The position numbers and the translations under genes were made by a program. A stretch of 25,780 bases of DNA from JBIOJB01 sp044450465. Lineage in GTDB: Bacteria; Chloroflexota; Dormibacteria; Dormibacterales; Dormibacteraceae. The notes under the pieces were generated by a model. That model had not been told where the DNA came from. It worked only from the letters and a program-made list of their open reading frames with translations, and searched no databases. The DNA lies in NCBI GenBank assembly GCA_044450465.1, contig JBIOJB010000037.1, forward strand, positions 1 through 25,780, in the 5' to 3' direction. Below, piece by piece: positions 1-7,277 of this stretch. Positions within the stretch are counted from its first letter, which is position 1; each line of letters starts with the position of its first letter.

Positions 1-1048
1 CCGCGGCTTTTTCGGCCATCGCACCGAACGCGGCCAGCATGGATTCGGGACTCGCGTTGTACGCATCGTCGACCACGACGAACCCGGACCGGGTCGGGAT
101 GTCCTGCAGGCGGTGCGCGATAGCCACGCCGCCGAGCGCCGCTGCCGCTTCTGCCAGATCGACCCCTGCACCCTCGCCCGCGGCCAATGCGGCCGCGGCG
201 TTGAGGGCCTGGTGCCGGCCGGCCATCGCCAGCCCGATGTCGACGCCGCGCACCGAGAACCGAGCACCGCCATCCGCGATCGGGTGATAACCCTCGACCC
301 GGTAATCGCCGCGCTCATCGCCGAACGTCGAGATTCGCGCCGAGGTCATCCGCGCGAGGAGCGGGAAGTACTCGCTATCCGCATTCAGCACGGCCAGGCC
401 GTCGTCCGGCAGCGCAGCGACCAGGTCGCCCTTGGCGCGCGCCAGGTCCGCGCGCGTCTCGAAGAACTCCATGTGCACCGTGCCGATGTTGGTGACGATG
501 CCGATGCTTGGTTTCGCCAGCGCTGCCAGCCGGGTCAGGTCACCTGCCTTCTGCATGCCCATCTCGAGTACCAGTGCGGTGTGATGCGGCTCGAGGCGGA
601 GCACCGTAAGCGGAACCCCGGTCTCCGTGTTCAGGTTGCCCTGGGTCCTAAGCACGCTGAATCGGCGGGCGAGAATCGCCGCGACCATCTCCTTGGTCGA
701 CGTCTTGCCGTTGCTCCCGGTCACGGCCACGACCAGTGGGCGAACTCGATCGAGCGTGTATGCCGCCACCGAGTAAAGAGCAGCCCAGGCGTCCGGAACG
801 AGCACCTCGGCCACCCCGGTCGGCGTCCTCGCCGGGCGCTCCGAGACTATGGCCGCCGCTCCTCTAGCCACTGCGTCGCCGATGAATCTGTGACCATCCG
901 TCTCGGCGCCCCGAAGTGCAAAGAAGACGCCACCCGGCCGGACCTCGCGCGTGTCGGTGTGAAACGACTCGAAGGAATCACCGACCTGGGTTCCTCCAGC
1001 CCCGTTGCCGCCGGTCGCCTCGAGCATCTCGAGCAGGGTCAGCCTCAT
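1..1048 (-). CDS. murF: UDP-N-acetylmuramoyl-tripeptide--D-alanyl-D-alanine ligase, 3' part missing
   Basis: MurF adds D-Ala-D-Ala to UDP-MurNAc-tripeptide in the cytoplasm, the last cytoplasmic step in building the peptidoglycan peptide. The translation shows a Mur ligase N-terminal domain (about residues 25-85, including FHTDTREVRPGGVFFAL), the P-loop VTGSNGKTSTK (109-119), the central-domain motif LNTETGVPLTVL, the NIGTVH metal/ATP region, GRHQALNAAAAL, and DDAYNASPESM. About 349 of roughly 450 residues are present; the C-terminal domain runs off the left edge. The start is an ATG preceded by AGGAGA about 9 nt upstream. It lies 65 nt downstream of ftsI in the usual dcw order. Identification rests on motif order and context and is firm. 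Confidence 0.95.
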   Translation of the reverse strand, partial: MRLTLLEMLEATGGNGAGGTQVGDSFESFHTDTREVRPGGVFFALRGAETDGHRFIGDAVARGAAAIVSERPARTPTGVAEVLVPDAWAALYSVAAYTLDRVRPLVVAVTGSNGKTSTKEMVAAILARRFSVLRTQGNLNTETGVPLTVLRLEPHHTALVLEMGMQKAGDLTRLAALAKPSIGIVTNIGTVHMEFFETRADLARAKGDLVAALPDDGLAVLNADSEYFPLLARMTSARISTFGDERGDYRVEGYHPIADGGARFSVRGVDIGLAMAGRHQALNAAAALAAGEGAGVDLAEAAAALGGVAIAHRLQDIPTRSGFVVVDDAYNASPESMLAAFGAMAEKAA

Positions 1049-1113
1049 GCCACCAGTCTCCTAACGCGATCCCGTCCGCCCAGGTACGACGCCAGGGCAG
1101 ATCGGCGGTTCAA

Positions 1114-2868
1114 CTACGAGTCGGGCGTGATCCGCCAGTCGACGACCATGGCCTGCGCGATCTTCTGCCAGATCGGCCCGGCTGTGATGTAGCCGTCGTT
1201 GAGCGTCCAGTCGCGCTGGCTGCCGGGGGCGTGCGGCTTTCTCACGACAACCAGCATCGTGAACCGGGGGTGCTGCGCCGGCAGGAAGCCGACGAACGAC
1301 GCCCACACGTCCTGGGTGTACTTGCCGCCGACCGGGATCTGCGAGGTGCCCGTCTTGGCGGCTGTGTCGAGCTCGAAACCCTTGATCCGTGCCGTGAAGC
1401 CCGAACCGTGCTGCACGTCGGCCTCCATCATCCCCATCATCGCCTGCGCCGCGGCGGCGCTGATGACCTGAGGCTGCGGTTGCAGCGGAACCGAATTGGT
1501 GCCGATGCGGTCGACCACGTGAGGCGCGGCGTAACGCCCACCGTTGGCGATGACGTTGACCGCCGAGAGCATCTGGACCATGTTCACGTCGATTCCCTGT
1601 CCAAATGCCGTCGTCGCGTACTGGGCGTCGGCCATCTGCGCGGCGGAAGGCGGCGGCAGGGAGCTCTCGCCGGCGACGTCGACACCGCTCGCCCTGGTCA
1701 GGCCGAACTTCTGCAGGTACGAGTAGAAGGCGGCGTGCCCTTCGGCGAGCATGGCCTTCATCGCGCCTACGTTCAACGAGTGCTCAAGCACGTATGTGTA
1801 ATCGATGTTGCCGTGGTTGCGAGAATCCCAGTCGGTGATGTTGTACCCGCCGACGTTCAGAAAGCCGGGGTCATTGATCACGGTCGTAGGAGTGATCGCA
1901 CCGGCGTCGATCGCCCCTGAAAGCGTGACCACCTTCATCACCGAACCCGGCTCGTACAGGTACCCAAGCACGTTGTCGGTGAACATGGAAGGGTCTGTCT
2001 TGTTGAAGGCGTTTGCGTCGTAGGTCGGGTAGTCGGCCCAGGCGACGATGCCGCCCGTGGTCGGGTCCATGACGAGCACGCTTCCACTTTCCGCGTTGTC
2101 CTTCTTCACGCCGTCCGCCAGCGCCTGCTCCGCCGCGTACTGGATGTTGGCGTCGAGGGATAGAACGAGATCAGACCCGTTGACCGGGTTCTGATGGGTG
2201 TGGGTGCCGAGGACAATCTCCCGATTCGCCAGGTCTCGGTAGCTCGAGATGAAGCCGGGGGTTCCGGCCAGCACCTTCTGATATGCCGCCTCGAGCCCGT
2301 ACTGCCCGTCTCCGTTGTAGTTGACAAAACCGAGGAGGTTCGCCGCGAGGGTCGTGCCCGTGTCGACGCCGGGCAGGTACGAGCGCTGCGTATCGGCCTC
2401 AAGACCCACACCGGGCAGCGCCAGGGCGGTCAGCTGGTCGGCCTTGGCCTTGGGAAAGTGCAGCGAGACGTAGGCGAACTTGGCTCCCGACTCGAGCGTC
2501 GCCATGACGGCGTTCTGGTCGACACCGAGGACCGAGGCGAGGCCACCGGCCACGACCGATCGCTGGTCGGGCGTGATCTGGTCAGGCGATACGAATGCCG
2601 AGTAGACGTTGGTGTTGACCACCAGCTGGGTCATGTTGCGGTCGAAGATCGCACCGCGCGTCGCCGGCAGCGGCACGTATTCCCTGTACTCGGCCAGCGC
2701 CTGCTGCGTGAGCTGCGTGTGCCGCGCCACCTGCCAGTACGCGAGCCTCGACCAGACCATCCCCGCCAGCAGGATGGCCACGGCGAGCATCGAGAAGATT
2801 CGCAGCCGGGGCGAGCCGACGCGATCGACCCTTCCGGGGCGCCTCGAGCTCAGCGCCCGGACGGCCAA
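1114..2868 (-). CDS. ftsI: Division transpeptidase, class B penicillin-binding protein (FtsI/PBP3)
   Basis: FtsI cross-links septal peptidoglycan and is the beta-lactam target of the divisome. The 584-aa product has a short basic cytoplasmic tail, one membrane anchor (about 24-45), a PBP dimerisation region beginning around residue 68 (ATRGAIFDRN), and a transpeptidase domain with all three active-site motifs: SVMK (Ser309-Lys312), SLN (364-366) and KTGTSQ (505-510). The start is a TTG placed directly after the TAG stop of ftsL and in the same reading frame. There is no clear Shine-Dalgarno sequence in front of it, so translation probably depends on termination-reinitiation. No other plausible start lies before the membrane anchor. 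Function is inferred from family and dcw position. Confidence 0.95.
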   Translation of the reverse strand: MAVRALSSRRPGRVDRVGSPRLRIFSMLAVAILLAGMVWSRLAYWQVARHTQLTQQALAEYREYVPLPATRGAIFDRNMTQLVVNTNVYSAFVSPDQITPDQRSVVAGGLASVLGVDQNAVMATLESGAKFAYVSLHFPKAKADQLTALALPGVGLEADTQRSYLPGVDTGTTLAANLLGFVNYNGDGQYGLEAAYQKVLAGTPGFISSYRDLANREIVLGTHTHQNPVNGSDLVLSLDANIQYAAEQALADGVKKDNAESGSVLVMDPTTGGIVAWADYPTYDANAFNKTDPSMFTDNVLGYLYEPGSVMKVVTLSGAIDAGAITPTTVINDPGFLNVGGYNITDWDSRNHGNIDYTYVLEHSLNVGAMKAMLAEGHAAFYSYLQKFGLTRASGVDVAGESSLPPPSAAQMADAQYATTAFGQGIDVNMVQMLSAVNVIANGGRYAAPHVVDRIGTNSVPLQPQPQVISAAAAQAMMGMMEADVQHGSGFTARIKGFELDTAAKTGTSQIPVGGKYTQDVWASFVGFLPAQHPRFTMLVVVRKPHAPGSQRDWTLNDGYITAGPIWQKIAQAMVVDWRITPDS

Positions 2869-3396
2869 CTATTTGCCCGTCGAGGCCAGGACGTCGCGGG
2901 TGCCGCTCACGGTGCTTATCGCCGAGGCCACCATGCGCGCCCACAACGGCGTCGAATCGGTTGCCGGAGCTCCGACCGGCTGTGTGAGATCGATCGCCAC
3001 CGGCGGTCCTGAGAGAACCTTGCCGAGCACCACGCGCTGCATTCCGCTCTGGGCCGCCTGCTGCTGTAGCTGAGCCGGCGACTTGAGAGTCGCCTCCTGA
3101 TAGAGGAGCTGGTCCTGGTCGGCGACGAGCTGGCGCTGCTGATCCTGCAGCTGTGAGATTTCATAAGACGACTGGGTGATCTGGGCTGCAACGGCGAGAT
3201 AGAACATCAAGCCGATCAGCGCCGCGCCCGCCACCAGGTACGCGTGCCCCAGGGCGTCGAGGCGCAGCCTCTGCGAGGCGACGCCCGCCACCTGCACGAA
3301 ACCGCGCGTGCGCCGGCGCCTCCTCAGGTTGGCCGGCACCGGGTGCGCAGCGGCGGTGCCAAGCCGGCGCCGGGTCAGTATTCGGGTCGGTGTCAA
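2869..3396 (-). CDS. ftsL: FtsL/DivIC-type septum formation protein
   Basis: Small bitopic divisome protein of the FtsL/DivIC class, thought to bridge FtsQ/DivIB and the FtsWI synthase. The product (175 aa) has an Arg-rich cytoplasmic tail, one transmembrane helix (AYLVAGAALIGLMFYLAVAA), then a Gln-rich coiled coil (EISQLQDQQRQLVADQDQLL) and a low-complexity C-terminal tail. FtsL sequences diverge strongly, so the assignment rests on topology and position between rsmH and ftsI. The start chosen is TTG at 3396, with GAGG 8 nt upstream; the frame stays open well upstream, but that part overlaps rsmH and is Arg/Pro-rich nonsense. The stop (TAG) abuts the ftsI TTG. Confidence 0.85.
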   Translation of the reverse strand: MTPTRILTRRRLGTAAAHPVPANLRRRRRTRGFVQVAGVASQRLRLDALGHAYLVAGAALIGLMFYLAVAAQITQSSYEISQLQDQQRQLVADQDQLLYQEATLKSPAQLQQQAAQSGMQRVVLGKVLSGPPVAIDLTQPVGAPATDSTPLWARMVASAISTVSGTRDVLASTGK

Positions 3397-3462
3397 AACG
3401 TGTGCCTCATGTGTTGGTTGGACCAGGACCCGGCGCCTGATGGGATGGTGAGAACGGTGGTG

Positions 3463-3496
3463 CCTGGTGACCGGAGGGGTTAGACCGGTCACCAGG
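3463..3496. repeat. Perfect 12-bp inverted repeat between rsmH and ftsL
   Basis: CCTGGTGACCGG at 3463-3474 is perfectly complementary to CCGGTCACCAGG at 3485-3496, with a 10-nt loop. It lies in the 110-nt spacer after rsmH. No T-run follows on the minus strand, so it does not look like a standard intrinsic terminator. It could be an RNA processing or stability hairpin, an attenuating stem, or a protein operator. Confidence 0.75.
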
Positions 3497-3506
3497 ACTT
3501 GTGGAT

Positions 3507-4430
3507 TCAGAGCTTTTCCGCCACCCGGAGCCGGGCTGAGCGGGCTCGGGGGTTGGCGGCGATCTCCTGTTCGGACGGCCGCACGGGGCGGCGCGTGACG
3601 ATTTGAAGGGTGGCCCGGTGGCCGCAGGTGCAGACTGGCTGCTGGGGTGGGCAGATACAGTCTTTGGACTCGACGTTGAAGAATGACTTGACCAAACGGT
3701 CTTCCAGGGAGTGGAAGCTGATCGTCGCCATACGACCACCGGGTGTGAGAGTCGTGAGAGCTGCTCGTAGACCGGCCTCGATCTCGCCTAGCTCGTCGTT
3801 GACGGCTATGCGGAGGCCCTGGAACGTCCTGGTAGCGACGTGGATGTCGCGGGGCCATGCGCCCCGGGGAACGGCATCCTCAACGGCTCGAGCCAGGTCG
3901 CGCGTGGTGCGCAGCGGGCGCCGCGCCACGATGAACTGTGCGATCCGGCGAGCCCAACGCTCTTCGCCGTATTCACGAAGGATTCTCTCGATCTCCGATG
4001 CGGCGTAGTGGTTGACGATCTCCGCCGCGGTGAGGCTCGAGGTCGGGTCCATGCGCATGTCGAGAGGGCCCTCGGCACGAAAGCTGAACCCGCGTTCCGG
4101 GTCATCGATCTGGTCGCTGGAGAGGCCGAAGTCGAACAGGATCAGGTCGGCGGCGGCGAATCCGTGCTGGGCGCTGATCGCCTCAAGCTCGGAGAATCGA
4201 CCTTGCGCTACGACTGCCGCCGGCCCAAATCCGGCCAAGGCTTCTCGGACGGTCTTGACGGCCGCGGGATCGCGGTCGATCCCGAGCAGCCGGCCGCCCG
4301 GAATGATTCTTTCAAGAATTTGGCGAGCATGGCCCGCCTGCCCCAGGGTGCAGTCGATCGCGACCGCCCCCCTCTGGGGCTTGAGCAGCTCTATTACCTC
4401 TTGTGAAAGTACTGGAACGTGCCGGCTAAT
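3507..4430 (-). CDS. rsmH: 16S rRNA (cytosine-1402-N4)-methyltransferase, apparent ATT start
   Basis: RsmH (MraW) methylates N4 of C1402 in 16S rRNA using S-adenosylmethionine. The sequence shows the N-terminal HVPVL motif, a SAM-binding loop (IDCTLGQAGHA, where the family usually has TLGxGGHS), LLGIDRDP, LFDFGLSSDQID, and the C-terminal SFHSLEDRLVKSFF and RRPVRPSEQEIAANPRARSA. Conserved sequence begins only a few codons after an in-frame TGA. In that gap there is no ATG, GTG or TTG; the best start is ATT at 4430, overlapping the mraZ TAG stop, with AGGGTG about 10 nt upstream. This gives 307 aa, the usual family length. A TTG at 4238 would remove the SAM motif. A one-base indel at the mraZ/rsmH junction is the alternative. 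Confidence 0.9.
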   Translation of the reverse strand: MSRHVPVLSQEVIELLKPQRGAVAIDCTLGQAGHARQILERIIPGGRLLGIDRDPAAVKTVREALAGFGPAAVVAQGRFSELEAISAQHGFAAADLILFDFGLSSDQIDDPERGFSFRAEGPLDMRMDPTSSLTAAEIVNHYAASEIERILREYGEERWARRIAQFIVARRPLRTTRDLARAVEDAVPRGAWPRDIHVATRTFQGLRIAVNDELGEIEAGLRAALTTLTPGGRMATISFHSLEDRLVKSFFNVESKDCICPPQQPVCTCGHRATLQIVTRRPVRPSEQEIAANPRARSARLRVAEKL

Positions 4431-4860
4431 GCCCGGACATCACCCTGTCAGCGAATTCTGTAAAGCGCCCTTGCGCGTCGGTGCTGTAGCTGTCCCATCG
4501 GGCCTCGGGCCAGATCTCGACCCGAGATCCCGTCCCGACGACCACCACCGTCGACGGGGCTTCGATCCCCGCCAACCGACGCTGCTCCGCCTGCAGGCTG
4601 ATCCGTCCCTGCCCGTCCGGCTCGAAGCTGCTCGACATCGAATAAAGCGTTCGAGCCAGCGCGCGCTGGTCCGGGCCCGGCAGCGGGCTGCGACTCAGCT
4701 CTTGACCCAAGGCGGTCCAGAGGTCGGGCGGGTAGATCGCCAGGACGTTGTCCTGGCTCACCGAGACGTAGCTCCCCTCCGCCAGCTGCTTGCGAAAGCC
4801 GGCCGGAATGGCGAGCCTTCCCTTGTCGTCCACCCGCGCGCGGTGCGCCCCGGTGAACAC
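4426..4860 (-). CDS. mraZ: Transcriptional regulator MraZ
   Basis: MraZ is a SpoVT/AbrB-fold DNA-binding protein that, in studied bacteria, binds repeats in its own promoter and controls the dcw cluster. The 144-aa product has two AbrB-like half domains: residues about 1-45 (FTGAHRARVDDKGRLAIPAGFR) and 75-125 (SMSSSFEPDGQGRISLQAEQRR), each with the D-x-K/Q-G-R-hydrophobic motif. The start is GTG at 4860 with GGGAGG about 9 nt upstream; an ATG 4 nt earlier is in another frame. It immediately follows the stop of a 77-codon ORF, and its last codons overlap the likely rsmH start. Confidence 0.95.
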   Translation of the reverse strand: MFTGAHRARVDDKGRLAIPAGFRKQLAEGSYVSVSQDNVLAIYPPDLWTALGQELSRSPLPGPDQRALARTLYSMSSSFEPDGQGRISLQAEQRRLAGIEAPSTVVVVGTGSRVEIWPEARWDSYSTDAQGRFTEFADRVMSGH

Positions 4861-5094
4861 TCATCTGGCCTCCCAGAACTCAAGACCCGAGCGCCGCTTG
4901 CGAGAGCACAGGCTGCAGCCGCAGCCGTGAAGCTCGAGCGGTTGGGGTTTGCCGTGCTTGTCCACGCGGTGCCCGGTGCCGGGCTCTGGGAATCCATCGC
5001 GGCTGTAGGGAGAGGTGGCGTAGAGGAGGTGTATGGCGTGCCTTACTTGGACGTAGGGTGCGACGTATGGTTCGATGTTTGCCGGGTTCACCAC
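4861..5094 (-). CDS. Small Cys-containing protein of unknown function, first ORF of the dcw transcript
   Basis: A 77-codon reading frame fills the space between the dcw promoter and mraZ. It starts at tandem GTG codons (5094 or 5091) with GGGGAG 2-5 nt upstream, about 25 nt after the expected transcription start. It ends in a TGA directly abutting the mraZ GTG, and its last codons contain the mraZ Shine-Dalgarno sequence, which suggests coupled translation. The product is mixed polar/aromatic (EPYVAPYVQVRHAIHLLYA) with a C-terminal HGCGCSLCSRKRR stretch, that is CxCxxC followed by basic residues, which could bind metal. I do not recognise a family. Position and ribosome sites support it; no homology does. 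Confidence 0.5.
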   Translation of the reverse strand: MVNPANIEPYVAPYVQVRHAIHLLYATSPYSRDGFPEPGTGHRVDKHGKPQPLELHGCGCSLCSRKRRSGLEFWEAR

Positions 5095-5126
5095 TTCTCC
5101 CCACTAATCACCGCGATTCGCCGCGA

Positions 5127-5155
5127 ACAGTAGCAACGGTGCTCGAGCCTGTCAA
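5127..5155 (-). promoter_or_regulatory. Sigma70-type promoter of the dcw cluster
   Basis: On the minus strand, TTGACA (5150-5155), a 17-nt spacer, then TACTGT (5127-5132). Transcription should start near 5120, just before the 77-codon ORF and mraZ. Just downstream, TGGGGAGAAGTGGTG (5089-5103) has two TGG-type half sites 10 bp apart, weakly like MraZ boxes. The 170 nt between this promoter and the ABC permease stop at 5326 show no gene or clear terminator. Confidence 0.8.
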
Positions 5156-5325
5156 TACCCTTACCACAAGATGTGGGGAGGCCCCGTCGGAGCGTGTGTG
5201 TCACCAGCCCCGCATGTGGGACTTGAGCCGACGGACGAGGCTAGATGTTGTGGCCAAAGCTGATAGCGTCGAACATCAGTTTGGTTTGAAACTATTTTTG
5301 GCCAACCCCACGGGCGGGCCTGGAC

Positions 5326-6162
5326 TCACCCGCTCCGCTTCAGCAGGCCCAGCCTTTTGGCGCGTGTTTCGGCCCAGCCGAAGACCCACACGCTCAGCGG
5401 AATCATCACCGCGCCCATGGCGAGCAGGACCAGGATCGTCGGCAGCAGCTCCCCCACTGTCGCTTTCTGGAGCAGAGCGCGCCGGATGCCGGACAGGGCG
5501 TAGGTCAGAGGGCTAAGCGCGCCGGCCACCTGCATCGGGAACGGGAGGACGGTCAGCGGGTAGTAGACGCCCGAGACCAGCAGGAGGAAACCCTGCAACG
5601 CGATCGACATCTGCTCGCCTTTTTGAGGCGATAGGAGTGGCAGGACCGCGGTGAGGATGCTCAGCCCGATCAGCGGAACGGTCGAGGCCGCCAGCACCGC
5701 AAGCGCAGACAGCACGTCGGCGTGTGAGAAGTCGAGATCGAAGGCGACGGCCGCCACCAACAGCACGACCAGGGTCCTCGCCAGGCCGTAGCCGATGGCG
5801 AAAAGGCAGATGCCCATGAGGTGCGTGATGCGCCTCACGGGCGCCATGAACGTGTACTCGATCGTGCCTTCCCAGCGCTCCCATGAAATGGCGAACGCCG
5901 CCTCCATGAAAACGAGCGACAGGTAGCCCCACAAGAGAGCCCCGATCAGCAGGTAGAGCTGCGTGGCGCGCAGGTCGAAGGTGCCTTTGGGCGCGCCCAG
6001 CGATCCAAGGCCGGAAGCGAGAAAGCCGATCGACAGCACGCTGACGAGGCTGTAGAAGAGCCAGACGATCTCCCACAGCCAGTAGCGCTTGACGACGTGG
6101 AGCTGCCGCTCGGCAAAGCCGGCGAGCGCGTTCAGCTCTCGATGTCTCACCTGAACGTTCAT
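5326..6162 (-). CDS. ABC-2 type exporter, permease subunit
   Basis: Integral membrane half of an ABC exporter. The product (278 aa) has about six hydrophobic segments, for example IVWLFYSLVSVLSIGFLASG, LYLLIGALLWGYLSLVFMEA, LVVLLVAAVAFDL, VLAASTVPLIGLSILTAVLP, IALQGFLLLVSGVYYPLTVL and TILVLLAMGAVMIPLSVWVF. The motif SWERWEGTIEYTFMAPV after the second segment and the SGVYYPLTVLP...LSPLTYALSGIR signature are typical of ABC-2 permeases. The ATG at 6162 overlaps the TGA of the ATPase gene (ATGA) and has GGAGGAG just upstream. Substrate cannot be read from sequence; the attenuator-like leader upstream suggests inducible expression, possibly drug export. Confidence 0.88.
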   Translation of the reverse strand: MNVQVRHRELNALAGFAERQLHVVKRYWLWEIVWLFYSLVSVLSIGFLASGLGSLGAPKGTFDLRATQLYLLIGALLWGYLSLVFMEAAFAISWERWEGTIEYTFMAPVRRITHLMGICLFAIGYGLARTLVVLLVAAVAFDLDFSHADVLSALAVLAASTVPLIGLSILTAVLPLLSPQKGEQMSIALQGFLLLVSGVYYPLTVLPFPMQVAGALSPLTYALSGIRRALLQKATVGELLPTILVLLAMGAVMIPLSVWVFGWAETRAKRLGLLKRSG

Positions 6163-6986
6163 CGCTCCTCCTTCTCCTCGGCCACGGCAAAGCTCTTGCC
6201 GGTGAGGTTCATGAAGACCTGCTCGAGCGTCGCGTTCGCCACGCCGGCGGCGTGTGTGCGACACAGGTCCTGTGGCGTTCCGTCAGCCAGGACGCGCCCT
6301 CCGTCCATCATCAGCACCCGGTCGCAGAGCTCCGCGGCCTCGTCCATGTCATGGGTGCAGAGCAGGACCGTGACCTCACGTTCCGCCCTGAGGACACCGA
6401 GCAGCGCCTGGACCTCTTTTTTGGAGCGGGGATCGAGGCCGGTCGTCGGCTCGTCCATCAGGAGCAGCGATGGTGCCGTGAGGAAGCTGCGCGCGATCGC
6501 CACCTTCTGCTGCTGTCCACGGGACAGCTGCTTCATCGGCTCGTCGATCGTGGCCGAGGGAAGGCCAAGCCGCCCCAGGATCTCGACCACGCGGCTGCGG
6601 GCGCCGGAGGCCGCGCCTCCATAGAGGCGCGCCGCGTACAGGAGGTTCTCCCACGGGCTGAGCTCCTTGAAGAACGCCGCCTCCACCGAGACCCGGTTGA
6701 TGTGGCGCCGCACCGCCAGCGGCTCTGCCACGACGTCCCATCCAAAGACCGTGGCCTTGCCCGAGTCGGGTGTCAGAAGCGTGCCGAGGATGCGGATCAG
6801 CGTCGACTTCCCGCTGCCGTTGGGCCCCAGGATGCCGGTCACCCCTCCCGCCTCGATGGTCAGATCGAGCTCGTGCAGCGCGACCGCGTCCTTCCACTCA
6901 CGGCGCCACCAGGGCGCGCCCGACTCGCGCTCGCGGCGCCGAAACGACTTACTGATGCCCAGAATCTCGACGGCGGGTGAACTCAC
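6159..6986 (-). CDS. ABC-2 type exporter, ATP-binding subunit
   Basis: Energises the permease encoded immediately downstream. The 275-aa product contains Walker A GPNGSGKST (about 54-62), the Q-loop region, signature LSRGQQQK, Walker B LLLMDEPTTGLD, and the H-loop LLCTHD. Before Walker A there is a basic/aromatic insert (RRRERESGAPWWRREWKDAVAL), common in ABC-2 ATPases. The start is GTG at 6986 with GGGAG about 8 nt upstream; the frame is open further upstream, but that part lies inside the leader terminator. The gene is the first long ORF after a leader peptide and terminator, so its transcription is probably conditional. Confidence 0.9.
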   Translation of the reverse strand: MSSPAVEILGISKSFRRRERESGAPWWRREWKDAVALHELDLTIEAGGVTGILGPNGSGKSTLIRILGTLLTPDSGKATVFGWDVVAEPLAVRRHINRVSVEAAFFKELSPWENLLYAARLYGGAASGARSRVVEILGRLGLPSATIDEPMKQLSRGQQQKVAIARSFLTAPSLLLMDEPTTGLDPRSKKEVQALLGVLRAEREVTVLLCTHDMDEAAELCDRVLMMDGGRVLADGTPQDLCRTHAAGVANATLEQVFMNLTGKSFAVAEEKEER

Positions 6987-7011
6987 TTCTCGCTCCCGAT
7001 GAATTCGATGG

Positions 7012-7055
7012 AAAAGAAAAAGGACCGTGTCGGTGCCCAACAACCGCACGGTCCT
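7012..7055 (-). terminator. Intrinsic terminator inside the ABC exporter leader (attenuator)
   Basis: On the minus strand, AGGACCGTG (7055-7047) pairs over 9 bp with CACGGTCCT (7029-7021). CGGT/ACCG (7046-7043 with 7034-7031) extends the stem inward, with one bulged base. TTTTTCTTTT follows (7021-7012). The terminator lies 25 nt before the start codon of the ATPase gene, so it must be read through for the exporter to be made. Confidence 0.88.
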
Positions 7056-7196
7056 GGTACCCCGCCGCGACTCGGGCGACGGCTCGGGTCGGCGGGCGCC
7101 CCTTGCGGGGCTTCGATGACTAGCTTTTAGGTTAGCGAACCAGACTCAACGTGCGGTCAGGAGCATGCTTGCCTCGCTCTCTGCGCGAAGCCGCAC
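7043..7196 (-). promoter_or_regulatory. Alternative RNA pairings of a trp-type attenuator
   Basis: Segment 1, GTGCGG (7196-7191, leader codons 7-8), can pair with CCGCAC in segment 2. Segment 2, ACCGCACG (7157-7150, last leader codons), can pair over 8 bp with segment 3, CGTGCGGT (7050-7043). Segment 3 is part of the left arm of the terminator, whose right arm is segment 4 (7029-7021). Between segments 2 and 3 lie a GCCCC-GCAA-GGGGC hairpin (7111-7098), a CCCGCCG/CGGCGGG stem (7096-7090 with 7067-7061) and a small GGTT/AACC hairpin (7141-7130). Pairings are seen by eye; no energies were computed. Confidence 0.65.
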
Positions 7197-7214
7197 TGCC
7201 CATGTGCCACACAT
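7146..7214 (-). CDS. Leader peptide of the ABC exporter operon (22 aa)
   Basis: A short ORF with a strong ribosome site: AAGGAG, 6 nt, ATG. It encodes 22 residues beginning MCGTWAVRLRAES and ending MLLTAR, then TGA. It is the first ORF after a good promoter and sits upstream of an intrinsic terminator and the exporter genes. Codons 7-8 and 20-22 carry the complementary segments of the attenuator. A ribosome paused with Trp5 near the A site would cover segment 1; a ribosome reaching the stop would cover segment 2. The peptide probably has no function of its own and acts in cis through translation. Confidence 0.7.
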   Translation of the reverse strand: MCGTWAVRLRAESEASMLLTAR

Positions 7215-7250
7215 TGGTCGCTCCTTACTAAAGTGAAAAGCTCGATGGAC

Positions 7251-7266
7251 ACACCCGGATGGGTGT
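7251..7266 (-). repeat. Hairpin at the 5' end of the exporter leader RNA
   Basis: ACACCC-ATCC-GGGTGT on the minus strand, 6-bp stem with a 4-nt loop, starting a few nucleotides after the expected transcription start near 7271. It may protect the 5' end of the leader RNA. Confidence 0.55.
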
Positions 7267-7277
7267 ATCGGCCGCCT

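Noticed and set aside
113..1920. Long plus-strand open frames opposite murF and ftsI
   Set aside because: They are antisense to genes with full motif sets and have Arg/His-rich composition typical of shadow frames in GC-rich DNA.
3397..3858. N-terminal extension of the ftsL frame to about 329 aa
   Set aside because: The extension overlaps rsmH, is Pro/Arg-rich without FtsL-like features, and a TTG with GAGG at 3396 gives a normal FtsL topology.
3507..4238. rsmH starting at the internal TTG 4238
   Set aside because: This would remove HVPVL, TLGQAGHA and GIDRDP, which are needed for SAM binding and are clearly encoded upstream in the same frame.
5089..5103. MraZ-box repeats upstream of mraZ
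   Set aside because: Only two half sites 10 bp apart (TGGGG and TGGTG) are seen, not the usual three or more TGGG repeats; noted in the promoter entry only.
7012..7100. T-box riboswitch in the exporter leader
   Set aside because: A GGGTACC element is present near the terminator, but the UGGNACCGCG consensus and specifier stem are not seen, and a translated leader ORF explains the layout better.
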